Assembly: GCA_020025615.1 (NCBI GenBank)
Contig: JAHHRT010000031.1
Coordinates: 1-15,143, forward strand
DNA from: Oscillospiraceae bacterium
GTDB lineage: Bacteria > Bacillota > Clostridia > Oscillospirales > Oscillospiraceae
Direction of reading: 5' to 3'
Length of the DNA: 15,143 nucleotides
Shown here: piece by piece, positions 1-7,201 of the stretch
How the letters are laid out: each line of letters begins with the position of its first letter
How positions within the stretch are numbered: the stretch's first letter is position 1
Program-made: the position numbers and the translations under genes
Notes under the pieces: generated by a model
Database searches by the model: none
What the model was told of the DNA's origin: nothing
What the model saw: only the letters and a program-made list of their open reading frames with translations

Positions 1-363
1 GAATCCACCGAGCCCACGGTAACGGTGCCGGTACTGCCGGCGCTGCCTACGGAGACTGCCGGAGAGCAGACGAATACAGGCGGAAACGGCTGGATTCTGC
101 CGATAATCTGCTCCTGCCTGCTGCTCCTTCTGCTGCTTTTGCTGCTGCTAATGCAGAAACAGGTGACCTTTGACACTGCCGGAGGCCAGAAGATAGACAG
201 TCAGCGGGTCTTCCGGGGCGGCCATGTTCAGCGGCCTGAAGAGCCCGTGAAGCCCGGCGCCGTATTTGCCGGCTGGTATCGGGACCCCCAATGCACCGAC
301 CGGTGGGATTTTGAAACCGACAAGGTCACGGAAAATACGACATTGTACGCAAAATGGCTCTGA
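1..363 (+). CDS. 3' end of a membrane protein gene with a poly-leucine transmembrane segment and a C-terminal InlB-type repeat (partial)
   Basis: The frame is open from the first base to the TGA at 361-363, so the gene starts upstream and only the last 120 codons are visible. The visible part opens with a Thr/Pro/Glu-rich linker (codons 1-30). A very hydrophobic segment follows (about codons 31-51) that contains eleven consecutive leucines encoded at 118-150. The tail (about codons 55-120) is a clear Listeria-Bacteroides repeat (InlB_B/Flg_new family): VTFDTAGG at the start, FAGWYRDPQC in the middle and TLYAKW at the end. These repeats normally sit on the cell surface as spacers or adhesion modules. 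Here the repeat follows the membrane segment, and a lysine lies just after it, so a simple exported topology would put the repeat inside the cell. The function is unknown because the N-terminus is missing. The stop lies 38 bases before the next gene, so the two are probably co-transcribed. Confidence 0.85.
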   Translation, partial: ESTEPTVTVPVLPALPTETAGEQTNTGGNGWILPIICSCLLLLLLLLLLLMQKQVTFDTAGGQKIDSQRVFRGGHVQRPEEPVKPGAVFAGWYRDPQCTDRWDFETDKVTENTTLYAKWL

Positions 364-401
364 TCCAAAAATATAATCCGAAAGTGGGGCAACAGGAAGT
401 T

Positions 402-1355
402 ATGAAAACGAGAAGAACAATCACATTCATTGCCATGGTTCTGGTGCTGGCAACGGTTCTCGGCATGGCAGTCGGAGCTGCGGCGGCAAAAACCTGCGGC
501 ATCACCGTCTCCACGGTGCCGGGAAAACCGGGCCAGGAGGTGACGGTGGAGGTCCGGGCGGAGAAAAACCCCGGCTTTACCAATCTGGCTATGGTGCTGG
601 ACTTCGATCCCGCAAAGCTGGAGCTGGTGCAGGTCGATCTGAAGGACCCGGAGGGCAAGGCCTATCTCTGCGGGGATGTGGCATCTGTAAACCGCAGCTG
701 GAAGCCCGGTGCCGATGACGACCTGGATGCAGCCCGCACCTATCCCTTCGTGGTCTGCGCCGCAGTGGAGGAGGTCAAAGCCGACGGCATCCTCTTTACC
801 GCAACATTCAAGGTTCTGGACGGCACCCCCGGTGTTCTGGCGGTCACGCCCCGGATCCGCTACATCCGCAACAATACCGCCGCCCTGCCTGTATTTGAGG
901 ACATCACCGCCAGCGTCACTCCCGGCGGCGTGGAGATTCCTGCCGCAGTGGATAAGATCGAGCTGAGTGCTGCCGAACTCTGGCTGAGAGAGAACGGCAC
1001 GGATACCCTGACGGTAACCGGCGTTCCCGAGAATACACCCATCAGCTGGCAGAGCAGCGCACCGCAGTTCGTCGAGGTGGACAATGGCACACTGACTGCC
1101 AAGGCTCCCGGTACCGCCGTCATCACCGCCTCTGTGGGAAATGCAAAGGCAGAGTGCCGTGTTACCGTGGTGATGCTGGGCGACATGGACGGCGACGGTG
1201 TGGTGAAAATTTCCGATATCATGCAGGGCCTTGATGCCTTTAACATGAATACACAGCTGACACCTGCCCAGATGTGCGCCCTGGATGCCGACGGTGACGG
1301 CGTGTTGAAAGATTCCGACATCATGACCATCATCGAAAGATTCAATCAGCAGTAA
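402..1355 (+). CDS. Secreted cohesin - Big2 - dockerin protein
   Basis: This encodes 317 residues. Residues 1-29 form a clear signal peptide (MKTRRTITF start, hydrophobic core, AVGAAAA before the likely cut). Residues 31-178 resemble a cohesin domain: GITVSTVPGKPGQEV, then FTNLAMVLDFDPAKLEL, ending in a beta-rich FTATFKVLD strand. Residues 183-256 are a Big2-type Ig-like domain (ELSAAEL, WQSSAPQFVEVDNGTLTAKAPGTAVI in two parts). Residues 258-317 are a type I-like dockerin with two EF-hand-like calcium loops, starting at D261 (DMDGDGVVKISD) and D295 (DADGDGVLKDSD). Cohesins bind dockerins of partner proteins, so this is a possible adaptor with both halves of the interaction. An in-frame ATG at 354 would lengthen the N-terminus, but only the ATG at 402 places the signal peptide correctly; AGGAAG at 394-399 is a closely spaced ribosome site. 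The cohesin call is by pattern and less certain than the dockerin. Confidence 0.88.
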   Translation: MKTRRTITFIAMVLVLATVLGMAVGAAAAKTCGITVSTVPGKPGQEVTVEVRAEKNPGFTNLAMVLDFDPAKLELVQVDLKDPEGKAYLCGDVASVNRSWKPGADDDLDAARTYPFVVCAAVEEVKADGILFTATFKVLDGTPGVLAVTPRIRYIRNNTAALPVFEDITASVTPGGVEIPAAVDKIELSAAELWLRENGTDTLTVTGVPENTPISWQSSAPQFVEVDNGTLTAKAPGTAVITASVGNAKAECRVTVVMLGDMDGDGVVKISDIMQGLDAFNMNTQLTPAQMCALDADGDGVLKDSDIMTIIERFNQQ

Positions 1356-1363
1356 AATTCATC

Positions 1364-1389
1364 CCCCTCCGGGATGCTTCCCGGAGGGG
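1364..1389 (+). terminator. Strong GC-rich hairpin after the cohesin-dockerin gene
   Basis: A perfect 11-bp stem (1364-1374 with 1379-1389) closes a 4-base loop, 8 bases after the stop codon. It is followed by TACCCCCC rather than a T-run, so it is not a textbook intrinsic terminator. It may be a weak terminator, a pause site or a 3'-end stabiliser of the upstream message. Confidence 0.5.
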
Positions 1390-1402
1390 TACCCCCCAGG
1401 AT

Positions 1403-1440
1403 TTGCCGCTGCGCACTGTGAAAAGAGTACTCAGCGGCAA
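1403..1440 (+). promoter_or_regulatory. Leader hairpin upstream of the 1470 gene
   Basis: TTGCCGCTG at 1403-1411 is exactly complementary to CAGCGGCAA at 1432-1440, giving a 9-bp stem with a 20-base loop. It lies 15 bases upstream of the GGAGAG ribosome site of the next gene. It does not cover that site. No known riboswitch core is visible, and its role, if any, is unknown. Confidence 0.35.
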
Positions 1441-1455
1441 GTGATATTGGGTTAT

Positions 1456-1461
1456 GGAGAG
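1456..1461 (+). promoter_or_regulatory. Ribosome binding site of the 1470 gene
   Basis: GGAGAG with 8 bases to the ATG at 1470. It supports this start, which also gives a basic N-terminus followed by a hydrophobic export segment. Confidence 0.65.
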
Positions 1462-1469
1462 ATCACATT

Positions 1470-4400
1470 ATGGAATATATCAAAAAGAATCGGCGGAGGC
1501 TCCTGTGCTGGCTCCTGGTGGTGGTTCTGGTGACGGCTACCTGCCTGCCCCTTCTGGGCAGGAGCAGAGTGGAATACGAAAATCCCATTTCTCAGAGGAG
1601 TGTGGAGGATATCCGGGTGGTCCATGCCGGAGAAGCTCAGAACCTGACGGGCAGCGGCACACAGGATACCGACGGTACCGGCAGCGGCGAGGCCGGGGGA
1701 CAGACCGGCAACCGGGGCGGCAATGAATCCGGAGAATCGGACAAGCCTGCCTCCGGTGCCGACACCGAAGAGAAAACTGAAAATATCGAGAATGACACCG
1801 ATTCTAAAACCGGTCCCTCCCTGGAGGATCTGTCCAATTCCGAGATCGGCTCCTCCCCGGACATCCAGCCTCAGGGCCAGGAGGGCCAGGAGGAGGGAAA
1901 TCAGGGCGAAGAGGGCGGCGAAGAAGCCGAGCTTCAGCTGGGTGCCGTGTTCTACTGGCATAAATACGGCAGAGATCCCCGGAGCATTGTCTGTCAGCCC
2001 AATGAGGTAGTGGGCAAGCAGATCATGACCGCCCAGCTGGCGGATGAGAAGCTGGTGTACGAGATTCAGCTTACCGGCGAGGATGCGGACAAGGCCCGGA
2101 TCACCGCCGTCACCTGCAGCGAAGGAAATTCTGCCGGGGTTCCCGTGGAGACCTCCGGTGCCGTGCCTGTCCATGTCCGGGCAGACCCGGGCTACCAGAG
2201 CTACATCTTCCTGGTGGAAGCCGAGGCAGAGGGGGAGCCCATCACCTTTACCTACGTGATCCGCTGCGAAAGCGGCAAGGATCTGGATCTTCACCTGACC
2301 TGGAACGAAAAAGACGGCGACACTGCCGCTGTGGTGTGCTATGCCGACCGGGAGGCGATCAAGTCCGTCAACGGCAAGCACCTGACGGAAGGGGCCTTCA
2401 CGTTTACAACGCATTTTGAGGGCGATCTGGCGGATACCGCCCAGCTGGTCAGCGCCGAATACCGCACGGACTCCGGCGAGACCGGGACCCTGAATCCCGA
2501 TGGGGACACCATCCAGATGGCGGTGCCTGTGGGCATGGATCGGGAAAACTATTATCTCCATTTCACCGCCCGGGTCACCGGCACCGACAGCGACGGAGAT
2601 CCGGTGGAGCTTACCATTACTTACGGCATCACCATTGTCTACGAAAATATTCTGGACCTGCAGCTGGTCTTTACCTGGTACGACCGGGGAATCACGCCCA
2701 GAGACCTTCACTGCCGGGTCAACGACCAGGTAGTGGGCCGGGTAAAAAACAATCAGCTGAGTGCAGGTGCTCTGGCCTATGACATCCGACTGGAGGGCTC
2801 CGATGCGGACAACGCCCGGATTAAGGTGGTTTCCTGCCGGGCCGACAGCGGCGGGACCGTCAGTCTGGAGCCCTCAGGCTCCATGCCCATGAACCTTCCG
2901 GAAGGGGCCTCCTCGGAGACTTACACCTTCCTCATCACCGTCCAGGTGGGAAAGCAGAAGGCCAATTTCACCGTCCGGATGGATTACTCCCGGGATGTGA
3001 GCCTTCAGATGCGGTTTACCACGCTGACAGGGGAGAAAATCCTCACCTGTGAGAATGGCCGCTCCGTCACGGCCCAGCTGGTATTCGACGATGAGCTGGA
3101 GGACGGTATGCTCTCCTATTCCATGACCCTGCCGGAGAACATCACGATTACGGATGTCCACTTCTACCAGTCCGGCACCATGCGCAATCAGCATCTGGAG
3201 CCGGCGGGGACTGTGCAGCTGGCCCTGGACGGCGGGGAGACCGGCGAGAATTCCTTCCGGGTCACCGCTGTAGATGACGGCGGGGCAGATTACCATTTCT
3301 TTATCAACATTCCCTACAAGCATCGGGGAGAGAATCTGGTGAAAATCGCCACCAATCTCACCGACGGCATGGAGGTCACCAACGGCACCGAGGTCAACCT
3401 GAACGTTCGAGCCTGGGTGGAGGACGAGCAGGGCAACACCATCAGCCACATTCTCGCCACCGGCACCAACGGCTCCAAAATCACCGTCTGGCTGGACGGG
3501 GAGGAGATTCCCTATTTCAGCGCCTCCGGTGCAGCCCAGGAATATCTCCTGATTCCCAAAGACCCGGAGGTTGGCGACACCAATACCCACATCCTGAAAA
3601 TCTACGCCGAGGATGCCTTCGGCAACTATGGACAGCTGGAGCTGACCCTTCGGGGCAAACGAACCCAGAACGGTCAGATTCTCGGCACCGCCCAGGTCTA
3701 CATCGATATGACGGTGCTGGGACTGGGTGTGGAAGGCCCCGTGAGCTACACGGTGCTTTCGGAGGAGCCGGTGTCCAACGTGGTTCCCAAGGTGGTCTGG
3801 GGGGCCGATACCGGCGATCCCTTCGGCTATGCAGAGCATACCTTCGGCTGGGTCGGCGGCACCATCGCCGGCACCGTAGAGGACGGCTTCTATCTTCGCA
3901 GTATGTCGCCCCCCAATCCCGTGGCTGCCCAGGCCATGTCCGGCAGAAATTGGGGAGATGTCGGCAGCACCGATGAGGAGATCCTCGCCGCCATCGACAA
4001 TACCCTGGGCCGGGGCTCCGGTCTCGCTACCCTGTGGCGGTGCATCTACCGAAACAACCTGCATCTTTCCACAGCTTCTCCCTCTTCCATCGGAGAATTT
4101 GACTTCACCAACGGCTCCGGCTGGCTCTATTCCATCGGCGGCGGGGACTATTACCCCGGCAGCTCCATGTCCAATTACTTCCTGAAGGACGGAGATGTGC
4201 TGACGCTGCGCTACACCCTGGCCCAGGGCTGGGATGTTGGCAGCGGTACTGAGGGCTACGGCAACACCGTGGGCTACTGTGTGTCCGCCATGAACGGTGT
4301 CTTTGATATCCACCATCAGATGGAGGAGCAGGTGGGGGAGGATGGCAGCATCCGCTACGTCTGCAAGTGCTGCGGCCTCGTCGAAGAATGTGGCCACGAG

Positions 4401-5102
4401 CATACCGAATACCGGGACCTGGGGGACGGCACCCATGCCACCTTCTGTCTCGACTGCAATACCTTAATCAGCCCCCCCGAAGCCCATATCTGGGAATACG
4501 GGGACCTGGAGGATCCTACTTATCACACGCTCCAGTGCCGCCTCTGCGGTGCTGCCCAGCAGGAGCTCCACCAGTGGGAGGAGCTCAGCAATACAGCTAC
4601 CTGTACAGAGCCGGGCATCCGCACCGTCCAGTGCAATGTCTGCGGCATCACCCAGGAGCAGGAGGTTCCCGCCAAGGGCCATCAGACCGACAATCAGTTC
4701 TTCTTCGATGGGCAGGAGCACTACCAGCTCTGCGAGATCTGCGGCCTGGAGGTTCCCGGAAGCCGGGGCCGTCACACCTGGGTTTACAACGAGATGGAGG
4801 ACGACTGGTTCTGCTCTGCCTGCCAGGCGGGACACGGCTGGGATATGGACCACTATCTGGACGACAGCAATCTGGTGTCGGCCACCTGCCAGGAGCTCTG
4901 GTATCACTGCCCGGACTGCAATCAGGATTTCGTCCGGACCGGCACCTTTGATGCTTATCACGAATATGAAAACGGCAGCTGCATCTACTGCGGTCAGCCG
5001 GACCCGGATTATGTAAGTCCCGAGGAACCTCCCGTGGAGCCGTCTATCGAGCCCCCGGCGGAGTTCCGCAGCCTGCGAAAATCCAGAAAAGGGAGAACCT
5101 GA
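1470..5102 (+). CDS. Large exported protein: four tandem beta repeats, Ig-like region, DUF4430 domain and CxxC-rich C-terminus
   Basis: This encodes 1210 residues. A basic N-terminus (KKNRRR) is followed by a hydrophobic segment at about 11-30, a signal peptide or signal anchor. Residues 55-155 are a Gly/Glu/Asp-rich low-complexity linker. Residues 155-271, 272-394, 395-509 and 510-623 are four copies of one beta-rich domain I do not recognise. An Ig-like region follows at about 624-730. Residues about 735-920 look like an extended DUF4430 domain, best seen in IGEFDF, NGSGWLYSIGG and YFLKDGDVLTLRYT; this family is related to the C-terminal domain of transcobalamin. Residues 960-1175 carry repeated CxxC pairs with nearby histidines. 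The end is Pro-rich and then basic (RSLRKSRKGRT), with no LPXTG motif or C-terminal membrane helix. It is probably the first gene of the operon that includes moxR. Export, repeats and DUF4430 are well supported; the biochemical role is not known. Confidence 0.9.
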   Translation: MEYIKKNRRRLLCWLLVVVLVTATCLPLLGRSRVEYENPISQRSVEDIRVVHAGEAQNLTGSGTQDTDGTGSGEAGGQTGNRGGNESGESDKPASGADTEEKTENIENDTDSKTGPSLEDLSNSEIGSSPDIQPQGQEGQEEGNQGEEGGEEAELQLGAVFYWHKYGRDPRSIVCQPNEVVGKQIMTAQLADEKLVYEIQLTGEDADKARITAVTCSEGNSAGVPVETSGAVPVHVRADPGYQSYIFLVEAEAEGEPITFTYVIRCESGKDLDLHLTWNEKDGDTAAVVCYADREAIKSVNGKHLTEGAFTFTTHFEGDLADTAQLVSAEYRTDSGETGTLNPDGDTIQMAVPVGMDRENYYLHFTARVTGTDSDGDPVELTITYGITIVYENILDLQLVFTWYDRGITPRDLHCRVNDQVVGRVKNNQLSAGALAYDIRLEGSDADNARIKVVSCRADSGGTVSLEPSGSMPMNLPEGASSETYTFLITVQVGKQKANFTVRMDYSRDVSLQMRFTTLTGEKILTCENGRSVTAQLVFDDELEDGMLSYSMTLPENITITDVHFYQSGTMRNQHLEPAGTVQLALDGGETGENSFRVTAVDDGGADYHFFINIPYKHRGENLVKIATNLTDGMEVTNGTEVNLNVRAWVEDEQGNTISHILATGTNGSKITVWLDGEEIPYFSASGAAQEYLLIPKDPEVGDTNTHILKIYAEDAFGNYGQLELTLRGKRTQNGQILGTAQVYIDMTVLGLGVEGPVSYTVLSEEPVSNVVPKVVWGADTGDPFGYAEHTFGWVGGTIAGTVEDGFYLRSMSPPNPVAAQAMSGRNWGDVGSTDEEILAAIDNTLGRGSGLATLWRCIYRNNLHLSTASPSSIGEFDFTNGSGWLYSIGGGDYYPGSSMSNYFLKDGDVLTLRYTLAQGWDVGSGTEGYGNTVGYCVSAMNGVFDIHHQMEEQVGEDGSIRYVCKCCGLVEECGHEHTEYRDLGDGTHATFCLDCNTLISPPEAHIWEYGDLEDPTYHTLQCRLCGAAQQELHQWEELSNTATCTEPGIRTVQCNVCGITQEQEVPAKGHQTDNQFFFDGQEHYQLCEICGLEVPGSRGRHTWVYNEMEDDWFCSACQAGHGWDMDHYLDDSNLVSATCQELWYHCPDCNQDFVRTGTFDAYHEYENGSCIYCGQPDPDYVSPEEPPVEPSIEPPAEFRSLRKSRKGRT
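1932..3338 (+). repeat. Four in-frame tandem copies of a beta-domain within the 1470 protein
   Basis: The units begin at residues 155, 272, 395 and 510, each about 115-123 residues. Each starts with an alternating hydrophobic strand ending near FYW, LTW, FTW or MRF. Each has a mid-unit motif (DADKARITAVTC, DLADTAQLVSAEY, DADNARIKVVSC, ENITITDVHFY), then a Gly/Pro turn and a strand ending YIFLVEA, YYLHFTA, YTFLITV or SFRVTA. Units 1 and 3 are closest to each other. The copies are diverged in DNA, so the duplications are old. I do not recognise the family. Confidence 0.8.
4347..4994 (+). repeat. CxxC/His repeat ladder at the C-terminus of the 1470 protein
   Basis: Residues about 960-1175 hold CxxC pairs at 965/968, 993/996, 1023/1026, 1055/1058, 1088/1091, 1115/1118, 1147/1150 and 1171/1174. 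Most are preceded by a His-x-Trp/Thr stretch and one or two further histidines (for example HIWEY...YHTLQCRLCG). The period is roughly 30 residues. Such arrays occur in secreted clostridial proteins; metal binding or disulfide formation is plausible but not shown by the sequence. Confidence 0.75.
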
Positions 5103-5110
5103 CCATGGAA

Positions 5111-5117
5111 AAAGGAG
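5111..5117 (+). promoter_or_regulatory. Ribosome binding site favouring the 5123 start of the MoxR gene
   Basis: AAAGGAG lies 5 bases before the ATG at 5123. A second candidate start at 5105 has GGGAG (5091-5095) 9 bases upstream. I prefer 5123 because MoxR proteins usually begin close to the IEKVIVGK-like motif, but both are possible. Confidence 0.55.
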
Positions 5118-5122
5118 AAATT

Positions 5123-6061
5123 ATGAACGAACAGATTCAGCAAATTATGCAGGAAATTGAAAAAGTCATCGTGGGCAAGCACGATGTGGTGGAGAAGATC
5201 CTCATGGCGGTGCTGGCCTCGGGCCATGTGCTTATGGAGGACGTCCCCGGTGTGGGAAAAACCACCACGGCTATGACCTTTGCCAAGGTCCTGGGCCTGG
5301 ACACCAGAAGAGTCCAGTTCACCTCGGACACGGTGCCTTCGGACATCATCGGCTACTCCGTCTACGATAAGCAAAGCGAAAAATTTGTCTTCAAGCCCGG
5401 TGCCGTCATGACCAATCTGCTGCTGGCGGACGAAATCAACCGAACCTCCAGCAAGACCCAGTCGGCACTGTTGGAGGCCATGGAGGAGCATCGGGTCACG
5501 GTGGACGGCGAGACCTACGACCTGCCGAACCCCTTTGTGGTGCTGGCAACCCAGAACCCGGTGGGCTCCGCCGGTACCCAGCTGCTGCCCAGTGCACAGA
5601 TGGACCGATTCCTCATTAAAATTTCCATGGGTTACCCGGATTTTGAAAGCCAGATCAATATCCTCCGGGACCGACACCAGGACAATCCCCTGGACCACAT
5701 TCGGGCTATCGTCACCGACCAGGAGCTGCGGAACCTGATCGACCAGGCCCGGCAGGTGAATGTGGGGGACTATATCTATGAATATGTCACCCGGCTGACC
5801 CAGGCCACCCGGGAGCATCCCCTGGTGCAGCTGGGTGTCAGCCCCCGTGGTGCCCTGGCCGTGTGCCGCATGGCCAAGGCCTATGCCTTCGTCCACGGAC
5901 GGGACTATGTGCTCCCCGAGGATGTGGCGGCGGTGTTCCCCTGCGTGTGCTGCCACCGTCTGATTCTCAGCACCAAGGCCAGAATGATGGAGGAGCAGCC
6001 TGAGACTGTTATCGGGGCGGTGATCAAGGAAATTCCCATGCCCGTCCTCAAAAAATCCTGA
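5123..6061 (+). CDS. MoxR-family AAA+ ATPase
   Basis: This encodes 312 residues, a usual length for MoxR proteins. Numbered from 5123, the conserved N-terminal IEKVIVGKHD stretch comes first, then Walker A GVGKTT (43-48) and Walker B LLLADE (99-104). The insert typical of MoxR follows, then sensor 1 in LATQNP (N145), the arginine-finger region AQMDRF (R162) and sensor 2 in SPRGA (R242), with a C-terminal lid. All nucleotide-handling residues appear intact, so it should be an active cytoplasmic ATPase. MoxR proteins act as chaperone-like remodelling factors, typically with DUF58 or VWA-containing partners; the next gene is such a DUF58 partner, 14 bases downstream. The gene follows the stop of the 1470 gene by 20 bases (2 if the 5105 start is used), so co-expression with the large exported protein is likely. 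The family is certain; the client is unknown. Confidence 0.96.
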   Translation: MNEQIQQIMQEIEKVIVGKHDVVEKILMAVLASGHVLMEDVPGVGKTTTAMTFAKVLGLDTRRVQFTSDTVPSDIIGYSVYDKQSEKFVFKPGAVMTNLLLADEINRTSSKTQSALLEAMEEHRVTVDGETYDLPNPFVVLATQNPVGSAGTQLLPSAQMDRFLIKISMGYPDFESQINILRDRHQDNPLDHIRAIVTDQELRNLIDQARQVNVGDYIYEYVTRLTQATREHPLVQLGVSPRGALAVCRMAKAYAFVHGRDYVLPEDVAAVFPCVCCHRLILSTKARMMEEQPETVIGAVIKEIPMPVLKKS

Positions 6062-6075
6062 AAGCCGGTGAAGCG

Positions 6076-7188
6076 ATGATCGGAATGAGAATGTGCTGGC
6101 TTGCGGTGGAAGCGTTGCTTCTGGGCCTGTTTTTCTACACGGGCCGGGCGCTGCCTCTGGCGGCAGCTCTGGCACTGCTTCTGGCGGTACTGGGTGCCAT
6201 TCCATGCAGCCTTCTGGTCCGGAAAAAGCTCCGGGCAGAGCTGGAGCTTCCGGTGAATCTCCCCAAGGGAAAATCCGGGGAGGGAACCATAACGGTGGAA
6301 AATCCCACCCTGTTTCCGGTGTTTTGCCTTACCTGCCGGGTCCGGGTGGAGAACATCCTGAACGGCGACGGGGAAACGCAGAGCTTTCGCAGCTTTCTGC
6401 TTCCCAGAAGTACCGGCCATATTCCCCTGACCCTGGGCTCCGACTACTGCGGAAGACTCCGGGTGACGGCGGAAAAAATCATCCTCAGTGACTGCTTCGG
6501 GGTCATCGGCATTGCCTGCCCCGTTACGGTCAAAAAATCCGTCACGGTCCATCCCGATACCTTCGAGCAGACCATTCGGATGAATTACAATCTGTCCTCC
6601 TCCATGGACAGCGACCAGTATTCCCCCTATTGCCCCGGACCGGATCTTGCAGAGACCTTCCAGATTCGGGAATACGCTGAAGGGGACAGCCCCCGGCAGA
6701 TTCACTGGAAGCTGTCGGGCAAGTTTGACCGGCTCATTGTCCGGGACCCCTCCCTGCCGGTGACCCGGTCGGTGCTGGTGTTCTGGGAGCGGACAGGCCA
6801 GTCCGGGGACCGAGACCGCACCGATGCCCAGGCGGAGGCGGTGGCTTCCGTGTGCAGGACCCTTTTGCAGCAGGATGTGGCGTTCACCCTGGGCTGGAAT
6901 GAGGAACAGGGCTGCATCCTCCAGAATGTGGCAGATTTCGACGAATTCGTGGGTATTCTCCCGAGAATGTTGGGAGCAGCCGGAAGGGCGGAGGGGGTCA
7001 GCGGTGTGAGACTGCTGCTCCAGACCGGCAGATTCTGGTCCCAGAGCATTTTTGTGGGAGAGGACTTCACGGAGGAAGGACTGCCTGGTCATGTGACCTG
7101 GCTGACCTGCGGAAAGCAGGCACCGAAGGATGCGGTATCCTTCGATGCAGAAAACTACGAAACCCAGCTGGCGCAGCTGGAAATCTAA
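6076..7188 (+). CDS. DUF58 membrane protein, partner of MoxR
   Basis: This encodes 370 residues. Two N-terminal hydrophobic helices (about 8-24 and 26-45) with a charged LVRKK end anchor it in the membrane. A beta-rich region (about 55-160) follows. The DUF58 signature is clear at 198-224: REYAEGDSPRQIHWKLSGK, then RLIVRDP. The region after it should fold like a von Willebrand A domain, but the metal-site DxSxS motif is not present (the matching strand reads SVLVFWERTG), as is common in DUF58 proteins. It starts 14 bases after moxR with GGTGAAG at 6067-6073. Two further in-frame ATGs lie at 6085 and 6091, so the exact start is uncertain. In the well-known trio of MoxR, DUF58 and a transglutaminase-like protein, DUF58 is taken to link the cytoplasmic ATPase to the membrane; the true function is not established. 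Confidence 0.93.
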   Translation: MIGMRMCWLAVEALLLGLFFYTGRALPLAAALALLLAVLGAIPCSLLVRKKLRAELELPVNLPKGKSGEGTITVENPTLFPVFCLTCRVRVENILNGDGETQSFRSFLLPRSTGHIPLTLGSDYCGRLRVTAEKIILSDCFGVIGIACPVTVKKSVTVHPDTFEQTIRMNYNLSSSMDSDQYSPYCPGPDLAETFQIREYAEGDSPRQIHWKLSGKFDRLIVRDPSLPVTRSVLVFWERTGQSGDRDRTDAQAEAVASVCRTLLQQDVAFTLGWNEEQGCILQNVADFDEFVGILPRMLGAAGRAEGVSGVRLLLQTGRFWSQSIFVGEDFTEEGLPGHVTWLTCGKQAPKDAVSFDAENYETQLAQLEI

Positions 7189-7193
7189 GGAGG
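7187..7193 (+). promoter_or_regulatory. Ribosome binding site that decides a TTG start
   Basis: AAGGAGG overlaps the stop codon of the DUF58 gene and lies 8 bases before TTG at 7202. No ATG or GTG sits at a suitable distance. The only upstream in-frame ATGs lie inside the DUF58 gene (7130 and 7145). Confidence 0.8.
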
Positions 7194-7201
7194 CAGAGCC
7201 T

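Noticed and set aside
354..401. Upstream in-frame ATG at 354 as the start of the cohesin-dockerin gene
   Set aside because: It would put 16 extra residues, including several charged ones, before the signal peptide and overlap the previous gene. The start at 402 gives a normal signal peptide.
1403..1447. Possible promoter in front of the 1470 gene
   Set aside because: TTGCCG at 1403 resembles a -35 box, but the spacing leads only to AGTACT, a poor -10 box, and the TTGCCG is part of an inverted repeat. The evidence is too weak to list.
1452..2711. Long minus-strand open frame opposite the first part of the 1470 gene
   Set aside because: It is one of several long antisense frames (also 2874-4436, 9534-11582 and 12144-14276) that mirror GC-rich coding sequence. 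The translations are Gly/His/Val-rich, show no domain or signal, and the plus strand carries clear domain-bearing proteins.
7130..7201. ATG at 7130 as the start of the transglutaminase-like gene
   Set aside because: It lies inside the DUF58 gene, lacks a ribosome site, and adds a stretch without domain similarity. TTG at 7202 has AAGGAGG at the right distance.
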